Assembly: GCA_036844615.1 (NCBI GenBank)
Contig: DAIUFK010000001.1
Coordinates: forward strand, 49,067-113,066
Length of the DNA stretch: 64,000 nt
DNA from: Palsa-872 sp036844615
GTDB taxonomy: Bacteria > Chloroflexota > Dormibacteria > Dormibacterales > Dormibacteraceae
Direction of reading: 5' to 3'
This document shows positions 1-8,082 of this stretch, piece by piece. A program made the position numbers and the translations under genes. Each line of letters starts with the position of its first letter. Within the stretch, counting starts at the first letter, position 1. The notes beneath the pieces are model-generated. The model saw only the letters and a list, made by a program, of their open reading frames with translations, did not search any database and was not told the DNA's origin.

Positions 1-309
1 GGCGTTGCACTCGATGCATCGAGTAAGCGCTTCCTTCAGCTCGAGGTCGAGCTCCGCGAACACCTGGCGTAGCTGCTGGGTCACCTCGTCGTCGCGGATG
101 AGGATCGCGCGGACCACGCCGGTCTGGATGACCCGTCGCTTGGTGAGGTCCCTGTCGCGAGTCAACAGCACGCGGCTTTCAGCGGCGGCCTCACGGACCA
201 GCTCGGCGTCGCCGATGCGCGAGTGGTAGGAGGCGTCATAGCCCAGAGCGCGCAGCCAGCGGGCGAGGCGCCCGACGTTGCAGTCGGCGAGGAAGCGGGG
301 CTTCACCAC
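1..309 (-). CDS. Mut7-C RNase-domain protein (C-terminal part cut by window edge)
   Basis: Translating the minus strand from GTG at 309 gives a continuous 103-codon frame that runs off the window. It contains FLADCNVGRLARWLRALGYD, then LLTRDRDL, and ends in TRCIECNA. These are the PIN-like acidic positions and the start of the CxxC zinc ribbon of the Mut7-C RNase family. The remaining zinc-ribbon half lies outside the window. A second GTG at 306 is 7 nt from a TAAGAT -10-like hexamer (314-319, minus) and may be the true leaderless start. The divergent cupin gene starts 22 bp away. The molecular target is not known from sequence; RNase activity is a family-level inference. Confidence 0.8.
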   Translation of the reverse strand, partial: MVKPRFLADCNVGRLARWLRALGYDASYHSRIGDAELVREAAAESRVLLTRDRDLTKRRVIQTGVVRAILIRDDEVTQQLRQVFAELDLELKEALTRCIECNA

Positions 310-313
310 TGCA

Positions 314-323
314 ATCTTAGAAT
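314..323. promoter_or_regulatory. overlapping divergent -10 hexamers
   Basis: TAGAAT (318-323, plus) lies 7 nt before ATG 331. TAAGAT (314-319, minus strand) lies 4 or 7 nt before the minus-strand GTG codons at 309 and 306. The two hexamers overlap by two bases, so the two small genes would share one promoter region and both would have leaderless mRNAs. No clear -35 elements were identified. Confidence 0.4.
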
Positions 324-330
324 CGCATGG

Positions 331-609
331 ATGGGGACCCAGCAAGAGCTAATGGCCAGGTTGAGCGCCGAGGCCGAGGGCTGCTACTCATGGTCGAATG
401 GGCCTGGAGATCGCTACGCGCCCCACAGCCACGGTTACGAGAAGGTCCTGTATTGCGTCGAGGGCTCGATCACTTTCGTCCTCGAAACGGAGGCCAGGCG
501 ACTCGAGCTGGCCGCCGGTGATCGAATGGTGCTGCCCGCCGGCACTGTCCATTCCGCCACGGTGGGACCTGGTGGCTGCACGTGCATCGAGGGGCGGCGC
601 GAGCGCTGA
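331..609 (+). CDS. small cupin-domain protein
   Basis: A 92-residue single cupin fold. Motif 1 is in PHSHGYEKVLYCVEGSITF (two His, then Glu) and motif 2 in GDRMVLPAGTVHSATVGPGG (His). These are the usual metal-binding positions of small cupins. A longer open frame extends to 223 but would overlap the Mut7-C gene; ATG 331 gives a normal cupin start and follows a -10-like TAGAAT. The substrate cannot be predicted. It is followed by the zinc-ribbon gene 27 bp downstream. Confidence 0.75.
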   Translation: MGTQQELMARLSAEAEGCYSWSNGPGDRYAPHSHGYEKVLYCVEGSITFVLETEARRLELAAGDRMVLPAGTVHSATVGPGGCTCIEGRRER

Positions 610-636
610 TTCCCGCGGCGTAATATGGGCGACGCG

Positions 637-981
637 ATGAGCATCATCGAGTTCATCCGCGACCGGGCGCGGTTTTACAACTGCCCGGTGTGCGGGCGCA
701 GCCTCAAGGGCTGCGATGTACAGGTCCTCAGTCATGAGGAGGAGCGCTTTCACCTCCAGGTCACCTGCGCGCAATGCCAGGTGACGTTCATCGTCGTGCT
801 CGCGATCGCGGGTGCCGGCGTCGAGGAGATCGAGGGCGTCGCGGCCGAGCCCGCTGCAGAGCCGGTGGCGGCCCGCGAGCCTATAAGCGTGGACGAGATC
901 ATCGATCTTCACCTGATGCTCAAAGGCTTTCAGGGCACCCTCTCAGAGCTCATCCAGCAGCCCGACCACAGCCGCGGCTGA
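637..981 (+). CDS. hypothetical zinc-ribbon protein
   Basis: A 114-residue protein with an N-terminal CPVCG and a downstream CAQC, together a plausible four-cysteine zinc ribbon (about residues 15-50). An Ala/Glu/Pro-rich linker follows, then a helical C-terminus (VDEIIDLHLMLKGFQGTLSEL). ATG 637 is preferred to ATG 625 because TAATAT at 621-626 looks like a -10 element and would overlap the upstream ATG. No specific family function was recognised. The gene stands alone before the cysteine desulfurase. Confidence 0.65.
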   Translation: MSIIEFIRDRARFYNCPVCGRSLKGCDVQVLSHEEERFHLQVTCAQCQVTFIVVLAIAGAGVEEIEGVAAEPAAEPVAAREPISVDEIIDLHLMLKGFQGTLSELIQQPDHSRG

Positions 982-1146
982 CGCACGGAGCGCACGGGTG
1001 CGCGTCCTTAACAGCCTGGGTTGTCATCCCCAACTGCGATCGATAACGTTGGCCGTGGTCGGCAGGTTGGGGGCACTCAATAAGTCCCATCCTGCTCGCC
1101 GCGTTGGCGCGCAGGGAACTTGCCTGGAGGATGGTGGGCCCGGACC

Positions 1147-2247
1147 GTGAAGCGAATCTATCTCGACGATGCAGGATCGGCGCCTCTTCTGAGCGAGGCT
1201 GCCGACGCGCTCCGCGACCTTCCGCAGGGCAATCCATCGAGTCTCCACGCAGAGGGGCGCGCCGCCCGTTCCGCGCTCGACCGCGCGCGTGACACAGCAG
1301 CGCGCGCTCTTGGCGCCGACCGCACCGAGATCACCTTCACCTCGTCAGGCACCGAGGCCGTCAACCTCGCCATCTTCGGCGCCGGTCGCCGCATCCCCAA
1401 GCAAGGGCTGATCGTGACGTGGTCGGCCGAGCACCAATCGGTCCTGGGGCCGGTCCGGCGCCTCGAATCCGAGGGCCACGCCGTCGAGATCGCAGACGTC
1501 GACCAGGATGCCCGCGCCGACCCTGATGCCATCCCGCGCGGTGCCGCGCTGGTCTCGATCGGGCTCGCCAACAATGAGGTCGGGACCATCCAGCCCGTGA
1601 CCGAGGTGATCGCCCGCGCGCACGAGCTCGGCGCCATCGTGCACATCGACGCATGCGCGGGCCCGCGGTGGATTCCGATTCCGAACGGCGCCGACCTCGT
1701 CTCGTTCAGTGGACGCAAGCTCGGCGCGGATCGCGGCGGAATGCTTTTCGTGAAAGAGGGCATTCGCCTCGACCCTCTTCTTTATGGCGGGCCGCAGGAA
1801 TGGGGTCGCCGGGCCGGAAGCGAGGACGTATCGGCGGCAGCCGCCGTCGCCACAGCGCTGGCGGTGTGCACACAAGATCGCGACCTGCGGTCACAGATCG
1901 CGAACCGTCAAGCCGCTTGGTTGCGCGAGCTCCTTCGAGAGCTTGGTGGGCGCCTGACCGGGTCCGCTCCGCAGCTGCCCAACTTCGCCACCTGTGCGTT
2001 CGCGGACCGTCGCGGTGAGGACCTCCTGCTCGCCCTCGACCTCGCAGGCGTCGCCGCTTCGAGCGGGTCGGCATGCGCCTCGGGGTCGCTGGATCCGTCG
2101 CATGTGCTGCTCGCGATGGGGCTCGGCCTGGACGAGGCGCTCGGCAGCCTGCGGCTGACGACTGGTTACTCGACGACCGACGACGAGCTCTCCAGTGCGT
2201 CCGCGATCCTCTCTTCGGTCCTGACTCGTGCCGGCGCCAGCGCGTAG
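1147..2247 (+). CDS. cysteine desulfurase (NifS/IscS-like aminotransferase class V)
   Basis: A 366-residue PLP enzyme expected to remove sulfur from cysteine to form a protein persulfide. Visible elements are the N-terminal IYLDDAGSAPL, TSSGTEAVNLA, the His of EHQSVLGP, the PLP lysine in FSGRKLGADRGG, and the sulfur-accepting cysteine in ASSGSACASGSLDPSHVL, typical of the IscS/NifS long active-site loop. GTG 1147 puts the start directly before the first beta strand; TTG 1120 is possible. The end overlaps the XdhC-family gene by 20 bp, so the two are probably translated together. That pairing argues for molybdenum-cofactor sulfuration rather than general Fe-S assembly, although no IscU follows and this remains an inference. 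Confidence 0.88.
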   Translation: MKRIYLDDAGSAPLLSEAADALRDLPQGNPSSLHAEGRAARSALDRARDTAARALGADRTEITFTSSGTEAVNLAIFGAGRRIPKQGLIVTWSAEHQSVLGPVRRLESEGHAVEIADVDQDARADPDAIPRGAALVSIGLANNEVGTIQPVTEVIARAHELGAIVHIDACAGPRWIPIPNGADLVSFSGRKLGADRGGMLFVKEGIRLDPLLYGGPQEWGRRAGSEDVSAAAAVATALAVCTQDRDLRSQIANRQAAWLRELLRELGGRLTGSAPQLPNFATCAFADRRGEDLLLALDLAGVAASSGSACASGSLDPSHVLLAMGLGLDEALGSLRLTTGYSTTDDELSSASAILSSVLTRAGASA

Positions 2248-3022
2248 CGTCGAGGAGGAGCTTGCCAGGCGCCTCTCCCTCGGGGAAGAGGTGGTGCTGG
2301 CGACTGTGATCAAGCTCGACGGCGAGCCGCCGTCGCAACCTGGCGCGAAGCTTCTTCTTTCGCGCAGCGCGACGCTCGCCGGCACGCTGGGGTGCAGCGA
2401 GTTCGATTCGGCCGCCATGGCAGATGCCGGCGCCATCGCTGGAGCAGGCGCTCCCGTGCTGCGCACTTACAAGCATGAGCTTGGTTCCATCGACGTCTAC
2501 ATCGAGCCCCATGCGCCGGCGCCGACGCTTGTCGTCTTCGCCGCGACGCCTGTGGCGAGGGCCCTGCTGCGCTGGGCCCCCGAGGTTGGTTTCCGGACCG
2601 TGCTGGTGGAGACCCGGCCGGAACGGCTCAAAGGCGCTGAGTGGCCTGGCGCGATCGGATCGCTGAGCGATCTTGCCGCCGCCTTGGGATCAGACGTCTA
2701 CGCCGTGCACACCGACCACGACGCCGAAGACCTGGTCCCTGCACTAGAAGCTCTCCTGCCGAGCGAGCCTCGATTCATCGGGCTAGTGGGCAGTCGCCGC
2801 CACACCGGCCACCACCTCGAAGCCCTTCGTGCGAAGGGAGTGCCGGAGGAGGTCATCGCGCGAATCCAGAGCCCGGTCGGCCTGGACCTCGGGTCGGTCA
2901 CGCCCGGCGAGATCGCTCTCTCGATCCTTGCGGGTGTAGTGGCGGTGCGGAGGCATGGGCTCGGAGGGTGGAAGCGCGACGTGGACCGGGCCGAGTTGGA
3001 TCAGCCCGACCGAACCTCATAA
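2228..3022 (+). CDS. XdhC/CoxI-family protein
   Basis: A 264-residue protein with the two-part XdhC layout. The N-terminal XdhC_CoxI region has ATVIKLDGEPPSQPGAKLLL and GTLGCSEFDSAAM. The C-terminal Rossmann region has LVVFAATPVARALLRWA and FIGLVGSRRHTGHHLEAL, with PVGLDLGSVTPGEIALSILA near the end. XdhC proteins bind molybdenum cofactor and help its sulfuration and insertion into xanthine dehydrogenase-type enzymes. The GTG start lies inside the end of the cysteine desulfurase gene, a direct physical link between the sulfur donor and the cofactor carrier. No molybdoenzyme subunit is present in the window. Confidence 0.85.
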   Translation: MPAPARSVEEELARRLSLGEEVVLATVIKLDGEPPSQPGAKLLLSRSATLAGTLGCSEFDSAAMADAGAIAGAGAPVLRTYKHELGSIDVYIEPHAPAPTLVVFAATPVARALLRWAPEVGFRTVLVETRPERLKGAEWPGAIGSLSDLAAALGSDVYAVHTDHDAEDLVPALEALLPSEPRFIGLVGSRRHTGHHLEALRAKGVPEEVIARIQSPVGLDLGSVTPGEIALSILAGVVAVRRHGLGGWKRDVDRAELDQPDRTS

Positions 3023-3023
3023 T
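3018..3023 (+). promoter_or_regulatory. -10-like hexamer CATAAT before the kinase start
   Basis: CATAAT ends 8 nt before GTG 3032 and there is no Shine-Dalgarno sequence in the gap, so a leaderless transcript is likely. It overlaps the stop region of the XdhC gene. Confidence 0.4.
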
Positions 3024-3031
3024 CAGGCCCC

Positions 3032-4699
3032 GTGCCGATCGAGCCTGGAACCAAGCTGGGGCAGTACGAGGTCAAAGAGTTCATGGGCGAGGGCGCTATG
3101 GGCACGGTCTACCGCGCCTATCACGAGCAACTCGCTCGTACCGGGGCCGTCAAAGTCATGCACGCGATCTCGCCTGACAAGGACTCGATAGCGCGCTTCC
3201 GGCACGAGGCACAGGCAATTGCGCGGATGCGCCATCCAAACATCCTCAACGTCTTCGATTTCGGCGAGTACCAGGGGGCGCCATACATGATCGTCGAGTA
3301 CGTTCCAGGAGGCAATCTGGCCGGACGAATGAGCCAGGGGCCCCTGGACCGGGCCACCGCGTTGAGGTTCCTCCGCGGCATCGCCGCCGGGCTCGACTAC
3401 GCACACTCGCAGGGCATCGTCCACCGCGACGTCAAGCCCGCCAACGTGCTCCTGGAGAAGGACGAGACCCCGGTCCTCGCCGACTTCGGACTGGCCAAAA
3501 TGCTCCAGGGCTCCTCGTTGAAGTCGCTGACGGGTGTCACCACTGGCACGCCGGCTTACATGGCGCCAGAGCAGGTGACCGGCCACCAGGTCGGTCCAGC
3601 CGCAGATCGCTACTCGTTGGCGACGATCGCCTACGAGATGCTCACTGGATCAATTCCATTTGAAGGCTTGGGCGTGCTCGAAGTGATGTACGCGCACGTC
3701 CACCTCGATCCAGCACGGCCGAGCTCACTGAAGTCGGAGCTGAACGAGAGCGTCGATGCAGTCATCATGCGCGGGCTGGCGAAGGAGCCCGCATCACGGT
3801 GGGGCAACTGTGAGGCATTCGTGACCGCCCTGGCCTTGGCTCTTGGAGCCAAGGCGCCACCCGGAGTCGAGCGAACTGTCGCGTTTTCACCTCCTGTCGC
3901 CAGCTTCGAGACCACTGACGCATTCGCTCCTCCTCCGACAACGGTTCCGAGCCCGGTTTGGCCTCCACCGGCGGAGGCGGCCCTCATCCGAAGGTCGCGT
4001 ACAAAGCGCTACGTGATCGCCGCGATTGCGGTCCCGGTGCTCTTAGCCCTGGTCGTCGGAGTTGTCGCCTACTTCTTGGCGGACGCATTCAAGCCAACTC
4101 TTTCACTTTCCACCCAGACCGTTCGCGCCGGCGAGAGCTTGACGGTGAGCGCGAGCCATCTGCCGGCTAACCAGGGCGGCGAGATCCAGCTTCATAGCGT
4201 CCTGCAGGCATTCCCATTCACAGCCGACACCAACGGCAACGTCAAAGTGGAGATCACAGTGCCGCCGGACAGTGGGGTCGGCGATCACATTGTGCAAATC
4301 TGTTGGAACGGCTCCTGCCCCGTCGAGACGGTGCTCCAGGTGACCAATGCCCTCCCCTCCCCGATCCCCTCATCAACGCCAAGCGCGTCTCCCGCAACCC
4401 GGCCGTCGATCACTCTGTCGACAACCTCGGCCAGGATAGGTGGGCCGGTGACGATCTCGGGACGGGACTTCGACTCAGGCAAGCTCGCGACGATTGCCAT
4501 CTACCAGAACGCGAAGCCACACCTCCTGGTCAGCCCTCCGATCGACGTCCGCTCGAACGGCACTTTTGTCGTCACGGTAACGATTCCATCCGATCTGATC
4601 CCGGGCGCTGCCGAGATCGTTGCGTGCATCTACAGCGGAATAACCGTCCAGCCAACCTCCAGTCAGTGCACGGCGAAGCCGTTACGCGTGCAGCGGTAG
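3032..4699 (+). CDS. transmembrane serine/threonine protein kinase with extracytoplasmic Ig-like repeats
   Basis: A 555-residue Hanks-type kinase. The N-terminal kinase domain (about residues 10-270) has the glycine loop GEGAMGTVYRAY, Lys in AVKVMH, catalytic HRDVKPANVLL, DFGLAKM and the activation-segment end GTPAYMAPEQ. A Pro-rich juxtamembrane region leads to one TM helix (YVIAAIAVPVLLALVVGVVA). Outside are two beta-rich repeats beginning PTLSLSTQTVRAGESLTVSA and PSITLSTTSARIGGPVTISG, separated by a Ser/Pro linker. They resemble Ig/IPT-like modules rather than the PASTA repeats of PknB. The protein could sense a surface ligand and phosphorylate cytoplasmic targets. It ends 4 bp before the convergent lysA. 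Confidence 0.88.
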   Translation: MPIEPGTKLGQYEVKEFMGEGAMGTVYRAYHEQLARTGAVKVMHAISPDKDSIARFRHEAQAIARMRHPNILNVFDFGEYQGAPYMIVEYVPGGNLAGRMSQGPLDRATALRFLRGIAAGLDYAHSQGIVHRDVKPANVLLEKDETPVLADFGLAKMLQGSSLKSLTGVTTGTPAYMAPEQVTGHQVGPAADRYSLATIAYEMLTGSIPFEGLGVLEVMYAHVHLDPARPSSLKSELNESVDAVIMRGLAKEPASRWGNCEAFVTALALALGAKAPPGVERTVAFSPPVASFETTDAFAPPPTTVPSPVWPPPAEAALIRRSRTKRYVIAAIAVPVLLALVVGVVAYFLADAFKPTLSLSTQTVRAGESLTVSASHLPANQGGEIQLHSVLQAFPFTADTNGNVKVEITVPPDSGVGDHIVQICWNGSCPVETVLQVTNALPSPIPSSTPSASPATRPSITLSTTSARIGGPVTISGRDFDSGKLATIAIYQNAKPHLLVSPPIDVRSNGTFVVTVTIPSDLIPGAAEIVACIYSGITVQPTSSQCTAKPLRVQR

Positions 4700-4703
4700 C
4701 CGC

Positions 4704-5987
4704 CTAGAAAACCTCCGCCGCGACGAGGTCGTCCAGGGTTTCCCTACGCCGCATCACACGCGCCGCGCCATCGCTCACCATCAGCACCTCCGGGCGTGGC
4801 ATACCGTTGTAGTTGCTTGCCATCGCCAGGCAATAAGCGCCCGCGGCTGGCACGCAGAGGATGTCGCCGGCCTTCAGCGCAGGCATCTCGATGTCCGTGA
4901 TGAGGATGTCGGTGGACTCGCAGTACTTGCCTGCGATGGTCACCTTGCCGTCAGGCGCGCGGTCGGGCGCTGAAGCAAGGACCGCCTCATATCGCGCGCC
5001 GTAGAGCTTCGGCCGGATGTTGTCGCCCATGCCACCGTCGACCGCGACATAGCGGCGCACGCCCGGGATGTCCTTGATCGAGCCGACTGTGTAAAGCGCG
5101 ACTCCCGCCGGTCCCGCGATCGACCTTCCAGGCTCGACCACGAGATCAGGAACCTTCAGCCCCCGCGACGAGCAACCCGACTCGAGCGCATGGCGGACCG
5201 TCTCGACGAAGTGACGAGGCGTCGGCGGATCGTCCTGGTGCGTGTACGCGATTCCGAGCCCTCCGCCCGCCCCCAACTTGCGCGGCTCGAACTTCAGCTC
5301 ATCGCGTAGCTCGACAAGGAGGTCGAGCATGATCGCCATCGCCTTCTCGTAAGCACCAAGCGCGAATATCTGCGAGCCGATGTGCGAGTGGAGGCCGACA
5401 AGCTCGAGGCGCGGGTGGCCGAGCGCTTCTTCGACTGCCCTTCGCGCGGCGCCGGATTCAATCGAAAAGCCGAACTTCGAATCGAGCTGCCCTGTCGAGA
5501 TGTGATCGAGCGTGTCGGGCTTGACGCCAGGCGAGATGCGCAGCATCACCGGCGTCCGCATGCCTTCAGGGACAACGTGACTCAGAAGATCGAACTCGTG
5601 GGCGCCATCAATGACGATCACTGCGCCGGCCTCGTAAGCGGCCTGAAGATCCTCGTGGCTCTTGTTGTTGCCGAGGAAGTGGATGCGGTCCTTCGGAAAT
5701 CCAGACCTCAGGGCGAGGTCAAGCTCGCCCGCGGAGACGACGTCCAGGCCCAGGCCCTCGTCGGCGACAACCCTCAGGAACTGGGGTGAGGCGAACGCCT
5801 TTGCCGAATAAAGGACCTGGCCGCCGGAGCCCATGGCCGCGACATACTCGGAGGATCGCTGTCGGACTGTCGCTTCGTCGTAGACGTAAAGCGGGGTCCC
5901 GTGCTCCCGTGCCAGCCCGACGAGGTCACAGCCGCCCACCTCCATGTGGCCGGCGGCATTGACCCGGTACGTGACCGGGTAAAGCAA
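4704..5987 (-). CDS. lysA: diaminopimelate decarboxylase
   Basis: A 427-residue PLP enzyme (fold-type III) that converts meso-diaminopimelate to lysine plus CO2. The PLP lysine is in VLYSAKAFAS, the barrel His in GLHSHIGSQIF, the phosphate-binding glycines in GAGGGLGIAYT, EPGRSIAGPAG supplies the cofactor-binding Glu/Arg, and CESTDIL carries the C-terminal active-site Cys. TTG 5987 starts close to the typical LysA N-terminus; ATG at MEVGG would be short. It stands convergent to the kinase and upstream of nothing obvious in lysine synthesis. The next minus-strand gene upstream is the FmdB-type zinc ribbon, 9 bp away. Confidence 0.95.
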   Translation of the reverse strand: MLYPVTYRVNAAGHMEVGGCDLVGLAREHGTPLYVYDEATVRQRSSEYVAAMGSGGQVLYSAKAFASPQFLRVVADEGLGLDVVSAGELDLALRSGFPKDRIHFLGNNKSHEDLQAAYEAGAVIVIDGAHEFDLLSHVVPEGMRTPVMLRISPGVKPDTLDHISTGQLDSKFGFSIESGAARRAVEEALGHPRLELVGLHSHIGSQIFALGAYEKAMAIMLDLLVELRDELKFEPRKLGAGGGLGIAYTHQDDPPTPRHFVETVRHALESGCSSRGLKVPDLVVEPGRSIAGPAGVALYTVGSIKDIPGVRRYVAVDGGMGDNIRPKLYGARYEAVLASAPDRAPDGKVTIAGKYCESTDILITDIEMPALKAGDILCVPAAGAYCLAMASNYNGMPRPEVLMVSDGAARVMRRRETLDDLVAAEVF

Positions 5988-5996
5988 GCTAGGGCT

Positions 5997-6242
5997 CTAG
6001 TTCGGGCCGGAGCCGCAGGAGCCGCACGAGCCTCCGCAGCAGCCGCCGGCGCTCTCTCCGCCCCCGAAGTCGAGAGACGAAGACGAATCGTCGGCGCCCG
6101 CGAAGGCGAAGCTCGACACCAGGACGCGGGTCTTCGTCGACTCGCATGCCGGGCACATCTGCGCCTGGTCGCGCTCCGCGAACCTTGTCAGAAGGTCGAA
6201 CTTCTCAGAGCAGCTCTCGCACCGATACTCATAGATGGGCAT
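5997..6242 (-). CDS. FmdB-family zinc-ribbon protein
   Basis: An 81-residue protein starting MPIYEYRCESCSEKFDLL and continuing with CPACESTKTRVL. This is the FmdB/regulatory zinc-ribbon signature with two CxxC pairs. After a Ser/Gly linker it ends in a Cys/Gly-rich tail (GGCCGGSCGSCGSG), common in this family. ATG 6242 lies only 3 bp from the divergent GTG of rsmG, so both genes must share the same short control region or be read from upstream promoters. Its cellular role is not established. Confidence 0.85.
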   Translation of the reverse strand: MPIYEYRCESCSEKFDLLTRFAERDQAQMCPACESTKTRVLVSSFAFAGADDSSSSLDFGGGESAGGCCGGSCGSCGSGPN

Positions 6243-6245
6243 CTC

Positions 6246-6866
6246 GTGAACGATTCTAAGCTGGATCAGCTCGCAAAAATGATCTCGGAGTGGCCGGGCC
6301 TCGTGGCCCGCCCCGACCGGGCGCTGATCGAAGACTGCCTGGTCCTCGTCGAGCACCTCGGGGTCGCCAGGACCGTCGTTGACGTCGGCTCGGGCGGCGG
6401 CCTGCCGGGCATCCCCCTCAAGATCGCCAGGCCCGACCTCGAGATGACCTTGATCGAGGCTGACCAGGCCAAGGCCGCCTTCCTCGTCCACGCATGCGCC
6501 GAGCTCGGCCTGCAAGGGGTCGCGGTCGTGGCCACGCGAGCAGAGGAGGCTGGACACGATCCACGTTTTCGAGAGGCATTTGACGTGGCAGTGGCCCGGG
6601 CGCTGGCACCTATGCCCGTCCTGGCGGAGCTCTGCCTTGGCCTCGTGAGGGTCGGCGGCAGGCTCCTGGCACAGAAGACGGAGAGCGAGGACCTCGACGC
6701 GGCACGCAATGCCGTGGAGGTCATGGGCGGAGCCCTCGACAGCGTCCACGCCTCACCGTCGGCGGCGCGAAGGGGCGGCACGGTCGTCGTGATTAACAAG
6801 GTCGGCCCGACTCCGGCCGGCTACCCCAGGCGGCCGGGCGTGCCAAGCCGCAAACCCCTCCAATAG
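6246..6866 (+). CDS. rsmG: 16S rRNA (guanine527-N7)-methyltransferase
   Basis: A 206-residue SAM-dependent methyltransferase modifying G527 of 16S rRNA. The SAM motif is VVDVGSGGGLPGIPLKIARP, followed by MTLIEADQAKAAFL, the AFDVAVARALAPMPVLAEL segment and a C-terminal TVVVINKVGPTPAGYPRRPG typical of RsmG/GidB. GTG 6246 is chosen because it opens directly beside the FmdB start and leaves the helical N-terminus complete; ATG 6279 is possible. In many bacteria rsmG sits next to parAB near the origin. Here it lies about 30 kb from the origin. Confidence 0.93.
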   Translation: MNDSKLDQLAKMISEWPGLVARPDRALIEDCLVLVEHLGVARTVVDVGSGGGLPGIPLKIARPDLEMTLIEADQAKAAFLVHACAELGLQGVAVVATRAEEAGHDPRFREAFDVAVARALAPMPVLAELCLGLVRVGGRLLAQKTESEDLDAARNAVEVMGGALDSVHASPSAARRGGTVVVINKVGPTPAGYPRRPGVPSRKPLQ

Positions 6867-6870
6867 AAAA

Positions 6871-6895
6871 CGGCGCGGGCCCAACACCCGCGCCG
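6871..6895 (-). terminator. intrinsic terminator of pstS
   Basis: A perfect 9-bp stem (CGGCGCGGG paired with CCCGCGCCG) with a 7-nt loop. On the minus strand the stem is followed by TTTTCTATT, giving a Rho-independent terminator for pstS. On the plus strand it lies just after rsmG but lacks a T-tract there. Confidence 0.75.
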
Positions 6896-6917
6896 TCGAA
6901 TCGCTGTGGTTGGTTGC

Positions 6918-7994
6918 CTAGCTCAGGACGGCAGTCCCTCCAGCCTTGATCAGTTTGAGGTTCGTGAGTGCGAGGTTCTGCACTGGCGTGGGCAGCGGCG
7001 CGTACTGAAGGCTGGTGCCGACGGTCTGTCCATCGGTGACCAGCCACTTGAAGAGGTACGCGATCGCCTTGCCCTGGTTGGCATCGGTGTACGAGGTGTG
7101 AAGGATGATCCAGCTGAATCCGGCAATCGGATAGGTGGTGTCGCCTGGCTCGTCGGTGATTGAGAAGTTGGTCGGGCTGACGCTGGTGTTCTGGGCCGCT
7201 GCAGCGGTCGCGCCGTCCACGCTTGCCTGCACGAACTTTCCGTTCTTGTTCTTCAGGTAAGCCTGGGTCATGTTGGCGGACACGACAAACGCGAGCTCGA
7301 CGTAGCCGATCGCGCCTGCAGTCGACTGCACAGCCTGCGCCACGCCCTGGTTGCCGCTGCCGCCGATTCCGGCAGGCCAGCTGACAGCCTTGGCAACGCC
7401 CACCTTCGTCTTCCACTCGTCCGACACCTTGCCGAGGTAATCGGTGAAGTGATAGGAGGTGCCGCTCGAGTCGGATCGATGAACGACCTGGATTTCGGTG
7501 TTCGGCAGGTTGACGCCTGCGTTCAGCGCCGCCAGCGCAGGGTCGTTCCACTTCTTGATGTGGCCGAGGTAGATATTGGCCAGTGTCGGACCGTCCAGCT
7601 GCAGCTTGCCGACGCCCGAAAGGTTGTATGCGATCGCGATGACGCCAAGCGTTGCCGGGATCTGCGTGAGGCTGTCAGCGCCGCCCGCCGAGGTGATGTC
7701 CGCCGATCCCATCGGCACATCGCTCGCACCGAACTCGACCGTTCCCTTGATGAACTGCTGGATACCGGCGCCGGAACCGACCGATTGGTAGTTCACGGTG
7801 ACCGACGGATACTGCTGCGAATACGTATAGAAGGCCTTCGTATAGAACGGTGCAGGGAAAGTAGCCCCGGCGCCGGTCAGCGCCCCGCTGCCGACGGCCG
7901 ACGAGGCGGGTGTTGTGCTACCACACGCGGTAGCGAAGACGGCGCCTGCCAACCCGACAAGCAACGTTCGACCCAAAGGTCTCACTGAAAACAT
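6918..7994 (-). CDS. pstS: phosphate ABC transporter substrate-binding lipoprotein
   Basis: A 358-residue periplasmic-type phosphate binder. The N-terminal signal ends in the lipobox FATAC, so the mature protein should be lipid anchored. The PstS fold is visible from LTGAGATFPAPFYTKAFYTY, through GAGIQQFIKGTVEFGASDVPM (phosphate-contacting Ser/Asp) and VVHRSDSSGTSYHFTDYL (Arg-Ser-Asp-Ser-Gly-Thr), to the C-terminal NQGKAIAYLFKWLVTDGQ. It is divergent from the phoR-like kinase, and the shared intergenic region has three TTAA cores spaced 11 bp, a probable Pho box. An intrinsic terminator follows. Confidence 0.95.
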   Translation of the reverse strand: MFSVRPLGRTLLVGLAGAVFATACGSTTPASSAVGSGALTGAGATFPAPFYTKAFYTYSQQYPSVTVNYQSVGSGAGIQQFIKGTVEFGASDVPMGSADITSAGGADSLTQIPATLGVIAIAYNLSGVGKLQLDGPTLANIYLGHIKKWNDPALAALNAGVNLPNTEIQVVHRSDSSGTSYHFTDYLGKVSDEWKTKVGVAKAVSWPAGIGGSGNQGVAQAVQSTAGAIGYVELAFVVSANMTQAYLKNKNGKFVQASVDGATAAAAQNTSVSPTNFSITDEPGDTTYPIAGFSWIILHTSYTDANQGKAIAYLFKWLVTDGQTVGTSLQYAPLPTPVQNLALTNLKLIKAGGTAVLS

Positions 7995-8050
7995 CGAACC
8001 CCTCCTGATTGATCCAACTGGATGACCAGCTTCACGTTATGGATCGCCAA

Positions 8051-8076
8051 TTAAGTGGGGGTTAACCGCGCCTTAA
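8051..8076. promoter_or_regulatory. Pho-box-like 11-bp repeat between pstS and phoR
   Basis: TTAA occurs at 8051, 8062 and 8073, exactly 11 bp apart, in the contexts ATTAAG, GTTAAC and CTTAAG. OmpR/PhoB-type regulators bind direct repeats with 11-bp spacing, and a PhoB-like regulator is encoded in the adjacent operon. The box could control pstS on one side and phoR on the other. Confidence 0.65.
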
Positions 8077-8082
8077 GCGTCA

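Noticed and set aside
1706..2512. 268-residue minus-strand frame across the desulfurase/XdhC junction
   Set aside because: Arg-rich shadow frame; both plus-strand genes have clear family motifs.
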